A stretch of 64,000 nt of DNA, taken from the NCBI GenBank assembly GCA_947462335.1, contig OX381704.1, positions 43,466,942-43,530,941 on the forward strand, read 5' to 3'. Under the pieces are notes generated by a model. The model worked only from the letters and a program-made list of their open reading frames with translations, was not told where the DNA came from and searched no databases. This stretch comes from Harmothoe impar. Taxonomy: Eukaryota; Annelida; Polychaeta; Phyllodocida; Polynoidae. The translations under genes and the position numbers were made by a program. Below are positions 32,417 through 44,100 of the stretch, piece after piece. Within the stretch, counting starts at the first letter, position 1. Each line of letters opens with the position of its first letter.

Positions 32417-35400
32417 ATGATGCAGTGTGTCGTGTGAGACGTCTATTATTAGTAGTATTACACGTGTCCCGGGCATGTCTCTCACCATGGGAACATCGTC
32501 ACGTCTCACACCCTCCCCTCACTGAAGAATTCCTTAGCTTATATTTGATTCTCTTTTTTTTTTCAACAACAATAAAAAGATAACTATAATTATTTTGTTA
32601 TTGTTGAGTTCAGACATGTTAGCAAGAGCCAGCTACCGAGATTTTGTTGTTTACAATAGATGCAATGTCTACAGGGTGAGACTGGATTGGACGTGACCAT
32701 GTACCCCGATACTGAGTGGCTCTTTGACTTTTTCTTGCCCTTTGTTTCTGTCTATATCTGGACTCTCCTTTGATCTTTATCACCTTGAGTCAGGGACAGG
32801 ACAAGGCGATGTGACAACACATAAGGGCATGTGTTGTGGTTTTCATCAGGTTGTTCGCACCATGTGGGGTAGATTTACCTGGAGTCGGACGCATGCCATA
32901 GCCATGAGACGGACACTTGATTTTGCGGTTATTCAAGCATCTCAGCTGTTTATTTGGAGAATAATGGTTAAGTTTAAGTGTTACCGTATTCTTGTTATTT
33001 CCAAAAGAACAAACAGCTAGAAGTTCTATGGTGTACATGAATAACCTCAAATATCACTGTCCTTCTCATGGTACATGTATGTGTCCGACCCGTGGTGAAT
33101 CTACCCTATGGCTGACGTCGGGTGTCCATTGGACTCCTGTACCCATAACGTGGTGTCAGCTTCAGTCTCCTGACTAACATGTACCGGGTATTCTAATATG
33201 GCACTTTTTTTTATAAGGGAGTTGTAACTTTTTTTTAAACAATCAGTAGCGTTAAAGGTAAAAACAATTAGAAGGTGAATTTTCGCACGAGCACACTAAA
33301 GTCCTCCGGTCCCCACTGTAAGAGCCCCCCCCTCCCCCCCGCCAGGGTCAAATTGATGGCTTTAATACTTATACATGTAGTAAGATGCGGGTGGTAAATA
33401 ATTTGTCCCCCCCCCCCCCCAAAGAGGGGTCCAAATTGTGTTGGGGGTTGGTCTCACAAGCCAAGGGGGCCGCATTTCTCTCGCCATCTCCCCCACGTTG
33501 TAGTAAAGGGTGTCATTTGTAACATATAGGTACCCGTAGGGACTATTCTCATTAAATGCGAACAATTCCTGTGATAAGAGTCGATTCTCGGTAGTTACTG
33601 TTAATGTGAGATAATCGGGTTACTAACCAGAGCTTCTAAGAGGTGCCCCAGCTATGACACCTTTTTAACAGCCTGTGGCGGCTTGTAGGAGACCCTAACC
33701 CTGTATGATCAGTGAGGTGTGACGGGCTGTGTCCAGGCATGCTGACCACTTCTCAGGTACCCAGTTAGCAAGGCAAGTAGTGAACCGTGTCTGGACCGGA
33801 CTGCTGTTTCTACTCCCCAGCAGATTGGGTCCACTCCTCCACACTGGAGGCATACAAGTACACACCCCCTACCTACCTACATACACACCTACCTCCAGGG
33901 TGGGCGTGTCTTAGAGTCCTACACTGATACAGGAGGTGTTTCTATAAAGCTGATATCAGATCAGTCATGACCAGTGTGACTGACTGAGTGTTCTGATACA
34001 TGGTTGTGTATCACATGGTCTCACCCACAGTCCACCTGCATCAGATCTGTGTGTAGAGGTATATCACCCATACTGTAGTGCATGTGTGGTTGTGATATAT
34101 AACACACAGACCTGCTCTAACACTAACAGTGGACAAACACACACCTGTGACGCTGGTGTTACGAGGCCCAAGGTAGAAAGCTATCTGGACACTGGCCATG
34201 GATTTGTACCTATCATACTGACTCAGCAATGGAAACCAATAACAAGGGACTCACTCCTAAGCCAAAAGGACTATAGTCTATATCAATTATGTACCTACTA
34301 GCTGCCTGAAGTACTTTTAAGTAAGGTCAGCTCTTTGATCAGTCCACACTGTGGGTCATGATCCCGTGACTGCCTGCATATTATATAGTGAACCAGCATC
34401 TCTGGGGGAGCATTTTTTAAGCCTGGAGATAAAGTCTAATAAGTGACCTTAATGTGAGTGTATACCATCTGGAGGAGTTGACGACAGAAAGTCCTCAGCA
34501 GGTACACAGTCAGTATAAACACAGGAGGCACCTGTAGCAGTGTACGTGTGCCGCAGCAGGCCAGGAGCCTGGAGGAGAACACTTAATAATTATACCTGAT
34601 TCAGCTTCATAATGCAGACAGAATACCAGCTGGCCGTTACAGAGGACCACACCTACTCACGGCTACATCACACAGGGTAACTAGTACACAGTGCTATTGT
34701 ATGACATGTCTCTGTCTTAAAGCTAACCTTCATAAATAGTGCTGCAAAGAATCAATGATTGGGTTGTTGATGTCTGTGTGGTTCTTGGTGAATGCCTCAG
34801 GTGGCACCACTGCTACTTTGCTGGTCTGGTACAATGATGGGGTTCTCCTGTTTTCAGTTTCTATGAATGAGGCACGATTCAGTCACATCCCAAATTTACT
34901 AATACTAATTCTACTGCATATATATGCATACATGTACCATATAAAAAGACAAGTAACATCTTAAAAATATATTATTTACACAGATATACATGTGGATCTT
35001 TCTTAACACTTGATGATCTTCTGTCTAAAAATGGGATATGCAGTCAATAATTTGTTGGCAAGTCTGTTTGTCTCGAAAGAAATCTGGGTGGGACTTCAAA
35101 CATGCTTGCACTCGACCTAGATATGACATGGTTTAAATGTAGCTATACCGGTACATGAACATTGAACCTCACAAATTGAAAAAATAAATACTCAGTGTAA
35201 GCCTCTAGGTGTAAGGTTCACCTGCATTCAGTGTTCCTGTTCATATGGTCAGCTGATGCATTTTGATACATGGCTCATTGAGTACTGCTATCTGTGGCCC
35301 TTTAGTGGTTGTGTGTACATAAGATAACAAGAAATCCCATTAACGCAGATTAGCCAACATGAGAGGAACATAAGGAAGTCACCACACTGTCAAACACTGT

Positions 35401-35661
35401 CCTCAGTTGGCGTTGTCTTGTCTCCATGGTAACGGCCCCAAACCACCCTACATCCTTAACGTAGGTGTAAGTATGTCACTCTCCAAGCTGAGTATGACAA
35501 AGTCTCTGCTGTAAGAGTGACTTGACTCGATCCCACCCCTCAGTTTACCTACTCTAATAGAGGGGACCTGGTGTGTTATAAACACAGAGGAGCAGGTCGA
35601 TGACGTGACGTCAGGACGTCCACAGTAGAGTGAGCTGCTCAGGTTGCTGCTGATCACCCAC

Positions 35662-35794
35662 CTGTGACACCCCTAACCACGAGCTGCTCCAGGGTTGAGC
35701 TGCTCCTCCTGCCCCTGTGTGGGCCTCTCCTGTAGGTATACACCTTAATACTGCACCTATACTGCCTCCTACCACCTCCTCCAGGGCCTCCAAC
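35662..35794 (-). CDS. Candidate exon, possible thyroglobulin-like half-domain
   Basis: The frame between the acceptor CTCACTGCAG and the donor CACAG|GTGGGT reads LEALEEVVGGSIGAVLRCIP, then TGEAHTGAGGAAQPW. Extending upstream past the acceptor keeps the frame open with a Cys, giving C-helix-Gly-x-C-x-P-x-G as in a thyroglobulin-1 first half. Edges are uncertain and no phase-compatible neighbour was found. Confidence 0.3.
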
Positions 35795-37414
35795 CTGCAG
35801 TGAGCTGCTCGGTTGGAGGTGGTGGTGGGCCGATCCCGTATTGAGCGCAGGTAAACAGAAACAGCTCACCAGTCCTGTATTGCTGCACTCACAGCAAACA
35901 TCGACCACTACCTGGGCCATAATAGCTCAACTATAAGTCTATAAGCCACTGTTACTGTTGGTAGTTCTGTTAGGCGAAGTGCCTATACAAGAAGAGGGGA
36001 CTGACAGTTTGAGTTGTACTGTGACTTGTAGATGCTCTTTTTGCTGGGTGGAGGCAGGGTCTTATGACCTGTGTTGTGTTAGGAGGAGGTGAGTCTAGAT
36101 GAGAGAGGTGTGGTGGTATGTAAATATAGATGTAAGTTGGCATGAACCACTCCTCACTGTTGTCAGAATAATTAGCTACCTTGACATTGAATTCTCGTTG
36201 TCTCTTTATCATTCATTTTCACATTATGTAGTTTCATACAAATATACCCAGATATTCCATTATTTACCCACAAAGCATTACCTTTTGGGGGCCTGAATTT
36301 ACATGGTTTAATCATATTGAATGGAATTGGGTTTCGAACCACAAACCAAAATCATATTGGTATTTCTGTTCTCTTTTTGCGTTGCTCTGTGTATCATCTC
36401 AGTCGGATGGCAATGTTCCCACTCTCAACCCTATTCAGCAGAAATAAGACATAATACAGCGGACTACGCTGGCTACATATAATAGGAGTACATGGTAGGG
36501 ATTCTGTATATAATCTAATGGTATATTGCAGCATTTACCTGCTGGTTAGAACAGAGCTCTAGTCCTCTACACTGATTGTGGTTTGGGAATGTGTTATCTC
36601 ACAACAGGACCATCTCTAAATGACATGGGTAAACCCGGGGTGGCCTGTTAATTACATCACATAGCACTGCTCTTTGTTTGCCGCTCGTAATTGATTGTTG
36701 GGCCCGGAGCCCATCAGGATAATAATGACAGGGATCATTTTACGCAGTGCCCGCATCATCCCCTGTGACTGTCTATATTAATATAGGGGAGTGATGTGGG
36801 TGCAGGGGGAGACGTAGGGGGAGGTGTGAAGCCCTGTGCTGTCATGTGGCATTAAAGGGGTAAATAATAAGTTTGTGAGATTTATTATTAAATGATATTT
36901 TGATTTCTGGTTCGAGCACAATACCAACAAATACAGTATATTTCATATTCTCTGGGAATCGCCGTTCAATTGGATTACTTTTTTTATACCTTTTAAGTTT
37001 TGCCTCTCCTTTTGAGAAACCCAAGTTGGGTTGCATATGCAACACGTGGCATCCCTTTCCAAGAGTTCACATGCTAGACTGGAGTATAGCACCCATGAAT
37101 GGGTTCAACCTCAATACCCACCTGACACTACAGATTCGAACCATCGAGGATTGTGAAAATATTCACCCACATACCCAGTTTCTATGACATGAAGTTCCGG
37201 GATTGTTGAGCCTTGTAAATCGTCAAAAATACACCCTCACTCGTAGATCACACATGATATATTTCAAATCATCCATATTTAACATGATAGCTACATGTAC
37301 TAGATTTATCACTCAGGCAGATTTTTTGTTTGTGCCATAAATGGTTAAGTGGTGTGGTTTTGTAACCCAATGCAGCATGTGATGGGAGGTAACGAGGTTA
37401 CCCCCAACCCCTCC

Positions 37415-37665
37415 ATTAACCCTGTAAGCACTGGACGATGCCTCAAGGCTAATGTTCAATTGTCATCGTGATGCACCATTACAACGTCACCATGTCACTC
37501 ATAGGCACTGGATTGGTGTATCATTCTACCCCTTCGGCAATGCATCAATCCTGTAGGGAAGTCAATGCAGCCCTGGCGAGTTACTTGCCAGTGCTGCATT
37601 CATGCAACATGGTGACAAAATGATATGGTGCATTAAAGTACCATACTGCCCTTAAATGGTTATAA
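37415..37665. repeat. Hairpin-core dispersed repeat, copy 5
   Basis: Starts ATTAACCCTGTAAGCACTGG and ends CCCTTAAATGGTTAT. The core (37581-37615) is GCAGCCCTGGCGAGTTACTT followed by GCCAGTGCTGCATTC, a clear stem-loop. Confidence 0.7.
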
Positions 37666-37744
37666 AACATGGGGGTGCAGAGGGGTACCCCCCTCAGGTC
37701 GGAAAGTCGCCGAAATTAAGGGCCTAAAGTCGGAAAGTCACTTT

Positions 37745-37862
37745 TTTGGACTATTTTTACTGTAGCCATATTTGTCCTAAAGTCGCCAGGTCGCTTAAAT
37801 TAGTGCACCAGGTCGCCAGGTCGCCTGGAAAACAGCCCAGGTCGCCAGGTCGCTTTTGACCC
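37745..37862. repeat. Short tandem/interspersed CAGGTCGC repeat
   Basis: CGCCAGGTCGC and GTCGGAAAGTC units recur at least six times. No coding support. A possible minus-strand Cys-containing frame lies just beyond (37865-38010) but has no settled splice sites. Confidence 0.6.
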
Positions 37863-38758
37863 CTCTGGAGCCACAAACATGTTGATGTGGCGGTGGCGCT
37901 GCAGGCGGTGAGTTGGTTGTTCACAGCTGGTCGGGGTGGAAACCTGGTCAGCCTTGTGATGGTGTGAGTGGTGGAATGCTGGGTCAGCACAACGCTCCAC
38001 GTCACAGGACTGACGCCATGCAATGGGATGTGTTCTCTAGAAAATGGGTGATATAAATGACACTGCTCAAACCTATTGACTTCAAAATAAATACCCCTTC
38101 ACAAAATCCCAAAAATTACAAGAAGACAGACGGAACAAACATTATTTTGGGTTTTAAGTGTTATTTAATTAAAATTTAAGGGTATATGGCTACCTATCAC
38201 AGTCTTAAGTTGACATCTAAGTTAATCGAGATTCTTTCTTTCACAGAGGGCCACCAAAATCCATATCTTTTGTAAATGTATCTTATTTAGAAAAGGAAAA
38301 GGCCAGATAACAGTAATAAGTATTTAGGTTTATGCTAGCAGCAATAGCTGTTATCATTTGCCATGGCTATATATTATATTGTTTATTTGGTGTATATTTT
38401 AACGTGAACCTCAGTTGATATCGTATGCGGTGGACATCGCTATCAGGTCAGGGAAAATTGATAACATTTGTGTGGGAACCTGAGTCTTGTAGGAAGGTAA
38501 ACAGGATATGGTAACTATTCAAAGTAAACAGTACTGTTTATATATGTATGCGTATTTCTGTGATTATATACATGTGAGTCACAGAAACTTGACTATACAA
38601 GAATATCACGGTGTTCAATATGACAAAACAAAACTTGTAGATAGTATTACCTCAATACATGTCTTATAATTAGTGATCGTAGCCATACATACCTTAAACC
38701 TTTTTGTATAAGTAATGAAGTACAAGCTAACATTATCTTTTTTTTGATGATGTTGCAG

Positions 38759-41115
38759 TCTTCCAACCACCCAGCTGATCACATCTACATACAATTACAC
38801 AGAGGACCCCCCTCACCCTCCATCATGTGACGACCAACAGGGAATGGGACAACAGGAGAGCCGTACGGCCTCACCCGCGCCCAAGCGCGCAGCGGCCGAC
38901 CCGCGTGCCCCTCCGGACACCCCCGGAGCCGGTACCGGGGAGGCCGGGGCGGTGCCCACCTCCAGGGGACGTCGCATGGAGAAGCTCTTCCGGCGAGCAC
39001 AATCCACGCTCAACCCGCGCACGCGCGAACGTCTGCACACAGGAGGCAGTCCAAGCCCTGGAGACACATCCGGTTCGGGGTCGTCCATGGAGGGCAGTCC
39101 GGCCGTGAGCTCAGCCAGAGCGCCCCACCCTGGAGGAGGTGATGTAGGGGCGGCAGGTGAAGGAGCAGTCCCTCTGGCTACCCACGGCTCGGACAGCTCT
39201 CTCAGCTCGGACGGCTCACACGGTGCTCTCTCAGCCGGACAAAGTACAGACGGAAGCACGGCCGTGACAATGGCAGATAAGGCGACGACCGAGGTAGGCA
39301 AGCCCAAGACCTACACTTCTACAGCTGAGTCAGGCACCTTCATTGCTCTTATCGCGGCTGGTGGCAGCAAGAAGGCACCAGCACCACCACCCCCAGGCAC
39401 CGCATCCCCGAGCAACTCAGTTAGAGCAGATACAAAACTCACCATTCACAAAGTGACCCCCACATCAATACCACCCCTGGTGCCCGCGGGGAGTCTACCA
39501 GCAGCACCGAAGCCCAGTGTAGACGGTGTCAATGGGGACTCTGTGCGCCTTAAGTTTAAGGCCAATGGTGGAGGCAGCTCCCTGTCCCTGGGCAGTGAGG
39601 ACCTGACACCCACACAGGAGCGCCTGGCTGAAGGGGTGTGCTCCCTCAGTAAGGACAGCTCCCCTGTGATGAAGCATCGTTCTTCCGGATTGACACGCGA
39701 CCAGATAGTCCGCGAGTCGCATCCAATCTATAGCCGTAAGAGTGGCTCCAAGACGTCGTCCATGTCCTCTTTGACATCTGTTTCATCGACCAGTGACTAC
39801 GGAGAGCTGACCGTGGAGGATGTTCAGGTGGAGATGAAGGACAGGCACTCCTCTGACTATGCACAGGAGGACCGAGGGGAACACATCCTCCAGGGGCATG
39901 GGGAAGGTGATGCGGAGAACTCAGACCTTGCACGCTTGGAGCAGAGTATCCGGGAGGGCATGCGGGCAGTCATCGGGCTCCAACAGCTCAACTCCAAGAG
40001 GGAGGCAGAGCTGCGCATCATGCAGCAACAGTATAACCTTAAAGCACAGAATGGTGATCGTGGAGATGAGAACACCTTGACACTACCAAGCAGTGCTGGC
40101 AGTTCACTGCTGTCCAGCCCCTGTGATGATGTATTTGTTGACGCGTACAATGGTACTAAGACACCAAACACCCCCCCGGAGAGCCCCTACATGTCTGCCA
40201 CTGAGGGACATGTACATAACGGTCAGTTCAACTGTGAGACGACCTCCCCCGAGACACCCGACCAGGAGATGCTACCTGAACAGCCACGTGTCGTAAAGCG
40301 GAAAAGTGCACGCAGAAGGTCCAATACAGAACCATCAGAGCCGGTCGAAGACCTCAGCCAGGCAGCGCGTTCTGCGAGTATGGAGAATCTGGACTGTGAC
40401 AGTCGTCGGCACAAACCAGTGGACACAGCTTACCCACTGAAGACATCCAGGGTGCTCTCCTCCTCTAGTACTGAATCAGGCCCCAAGAGTCAGGATAAGA
40501 GGACCTATGCACAGCGCCGGAAGAAGACTGGGTCAGCACTGGATCTGCGGAATTCAGAGACGAGACAAGAGACATGTGGGCCCCTAACAGGGGCTGCACC
40601 ACGGCCTAAACACAGCATGTCGCTGCCGTCCGGCCTTGACCAACAGGACAGTGCAGATATAGTCACCGACATTGCCAATGTGCAGTTGGACTTTGTCGCA
40701 CGGGGGGCTATGGTGCTTCGTGATGCAGACATTTTACGGGGTGAATCCTCGACTGACCGGATGACCGTCTCAGACTTTGGTCCTAACCTCTTCAGCGCCA
40801 CCTCAGGAGCAGGATCAGCCCGGAGGCCCGTGGAGGTTGGCCACCACCGCCGACACCGCTCGGTGACTGGTGACAGCTCCTGGACGGGTCGTGGATCACA
40901 AACATCGACTCTACCCTCCAGCTTCAAGAAGCGGCCCAAGTATGTGGGTGACGCCTGGAGCAGCCCCACATCACCCACCGAGGGAACAGCCCCTGATGGC
41001 AACATCTCAGGGTTTCGAAGGCCGCCGTCAAGAAGTGTGTCGCTGGAGGATGCAGTGACTATTCCCATGTCCGTCCCCGAGAAACTCGACTTCAAACAGC
41101 TCGAGAAGTTTGAAG
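38759..41115 (+). CDS. FMN2: Formin exon: N-terminus (MGQQES), Ser/Pro-rich disordered region and coiled coil
   Basis: The acceptor GATGATGTTGCAG precedes 38759; the first ATG is at 38844 and the donor GAAG|GTATGG at 41115 leaves phase 1. Gly at position 2 and Ser at 6 fit an N-myristoylation signal, and vertebrate FMN2 also starts Met-Gly-Asn-Gln. About 757 residues, mostly disordered Ser/Thr/Pro-rich sequence. A coiled coil lies near residues 370-405 (ARLEQSIREGMRAVIGLQQL, then NSKREAELRIMQQQ). The frame is also open upstream of the ATG to the acceptor, so an upstream start in an earlier exon cannot be excluded. The large antisense frames over this exon are shadows. Confidence 0.88.
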
Positions 41116-44100
41116 GTATGGCAGTTACTTTATCTCATAATCAATCTGCTTAAGAAGTATATAGAATAGAATTGCATTGTTGACCCCTAGGGTATTGAGC
41201 CAGCACATATTTATATATGTGATTTTGAAATTGACTTAGAAATAGTCATCTTATCACTATTTGAAACATGATATAATTTTGAAAATCACTTTGCATCGTG
41301 TTCTTTGAATTCTTACTAGATTAAAATCACCTCACTATTAGAACGAATTATACTGGGTATGAATGAGAAAATAATGCTCATTCCTTTTACACAGTCAGAT
41401 GTAATATCAACTCACGTCAGAGACATCACCATTGTATTGAGATCGTGGACAACATAAGAATAGTTTATATTAGGGATATATCTTTCAATTATCCGAGTGT
41501 CAATTATGCATTTCTGTGTAGATAATACCCTCAAGAGGAAGGCATTTTGTCACATATATATGTAGATATTGTGGAATCTCAACTCCTTCCATATTTCATG
41601 TTGTACCATGTAACCGTGTTTGTTGTGGAGACGGCTTTCCTTGGAAGAAGCAGCTGAGTGGAAGAAGCAGGTCTCAGGGTCGGGTTGTTTACTTTCTGTC
41701 ACTGTGAGGTAAAGAGTGGAAATGTGAACATGCAGGCAGACCAACCTCAGACTCAGTAGTATCCAGCCACCAGCCTAATAACTCCTAGTGTAGCTCCCAG
41801 ATGGCGTGGGTGTTGTCATGGCCTATGGTGCTAACTGCTGGTGTGTCCGGGAACCACAGGCCTGACCCTGCACTACTAAATTGTATGCACCTAAACTAAA
41901 CTAGACAACAGGGGGACTATACATATTTTATGACAGAGAGTTTTTGAATCAAAAGGTTTCTAATCCGTAAGTAGTAATAAAAAGCTCTATAGATATAGAT
42001 ATAATTTGGCTTAGAAAATATATCCCACGAGTTATATCTTGATCTAGATATGATTTCGAATTTTCCACATATCCATAACTGCAATAGAATGCGTTTGTTT
42101 TCTAGTAAAGATAAGTTCCACTACTCTTTTTATATTCATTAATAACGTCAGAGCAGATCACACAGATATAATGCCACTGTTAGGCTCCACGGGCTGTCGC
42201 TGTTTTCTTTCAGAAAATGGTCCTGTGGGCTTTCAAGGTAATCCGTCAATGTGAGGCCCTTTTCCCACACATCTAGACCATCAAGAATAATTCCTTATCT
42301 TGTGTTGCTGCCTTTTATTCCATAGACCCGTCGGCTTGACTGTGTATTTGATCTACCACGCAATCAGCCTCGCCTCCTGTACTGCTGAGCTACCATACGC
42401 CCCTCAATATCACTCTACTTAAGGTTGATGAAAGAAGGTGTTTTTTTTAATTTACACATGGAACTAGTGCCTCCCCACACCCCCCCGCCCCTTCGTCCAG
42501 AGACATCCCAGTTAAATGTTAAATGGCGCACTAGTAGCTATAAAGTCTATGGTGCAATGTATTTCTTAGATTAGGTAAATCAAAATTTGGATGTGTTGCC
42601 CTGATCGCCAACACTCTCAACCAAAGCATAATCAATTATACGAAACTAGGGGATAGCTAGCTAGTGCTCATATCATAGCGGTCGGCATACATCGGCTGTG
42701 ACGAGTATTCCATACTTGTGAAACATATGTACTCAATGTATACGTATAATGGCTGTATATACGTATTGTGTCCACTCATGAATCTATTTCTACATCTCTG
42801 GTCCACTCAACCTTGGAGTTTGATGTACCTGATTTGTTGCCTTGTAACTTTGGCGATCAAGTTTTAATTTACGTATGTTCTGCCCCGGGTGTTCTGCTCA
42901 TCACTATTACATCATTTAAATCCCTTTCACTCTTCGTTGTATTTCTTTGGTTTCTCTACCTCGCATATTGTGGCCGTTAGCACTATGTTTAAAAGGGATA
43001 ATACCCCTAGTTGCCATTGCAAAGGTAGTAGCAGAACTTCTTCTAGAGAATGAAAAGGGCTGGTGTTTGTTTTAATAGGTTTCCAGTGGCGCTTTGGCTA
43101 CCTTCACTTCTAACTTGTCTTGGCATGCCTTTGATGACCACTTCAGCCTGACTAGAAAACTATTTTGAATTAGATGATCAAATAAGGTCAAAAAGAGCAT
43201 GCTATCTCTCCTCTGATCTATTACATCTTTCATCCTGCTTGCTAATAAAATCTATCACAAGTTGTATACCTACATGTGTAGACGTAAAAAAACACCTCCA
43301 GTTTCAGCGACACGTTCGATGATGTCAAATGAACACAGGATGTGGTAAACTTATGGACAGGATAGACTTAACCTTAACTTTTGTAAAAGAAAATTGTGTC
43401 TGTTATCTGTGATTGTTTCTATGTCTTACAATAGAACTATGTGTGTTATATAAACTATAATGAATAAAATAAAATGGAGACGTGTACAACTCTAACCAAT
43501 GTCCAGGTTATCTATTTTCTAGGCTAGTGGTATATGTCAAACATGATTGTACCATATTAAGTCAGACATTCAGATCCCAACACAAGGGTGCTGGTAGCAT
43601 TAACCTCTCCGTGGGAAGTCATCAGGACATACGTGTTACTGCATCATTTATAGCAGAAAGCATTGCCAGGTAGTGGTAAGGTCTCAGGGTACACGTTTCT
43701 CATGCTCTTACTGGAAACCACAGAAAATAGATAACCTGTGAAGAAAACAATGTTGTGTGATGTGTGATAATGATCTGTAAGTGTTGTAAACCGCCCCACT
43801 TAGAGTCTATACTTTAACATTGCTGTGACCTTGGTGTCTTGTAGGTCACATGCTGGTGGCATGGCTCTGCTCCACCTTCGACGAACAGCACTACCTCCAC
43901 TACATGCTCTCCAAGGTCGACCTCAAGGTCATCGCCATCCAGTTCTGCACGCACCTGGTGGCGGCCGGAGTCATTAAGCGCCTGGAGGATGAGGGCAGCC
44001 ACGCCTCCCTCTTTAGGGTAAGTTAATAAATATATCATGTCCTGTCAGCGTATTTGTGGTATTATACTAGAATGTTATATTAAAAATTAGATGGAATTTT

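Larger units (their letters stand above)
27255..38758. other. Intergenic / formin 5' region
   Basis: Apart from the ALG14 polyadenylation signal, CTCF-like pair, GC island, foldback element, hairpin-core repeats and candidate exons listed separately, I see no supported gene. Many short frames lack domains, codon bias or splice context. Confidence 0.5.

Noticed and set aside
38813..41095. Antisense frames over the formin N-terminal exon
   Set aside because: GC-rich shadow frames without start context, splice sites or domains.
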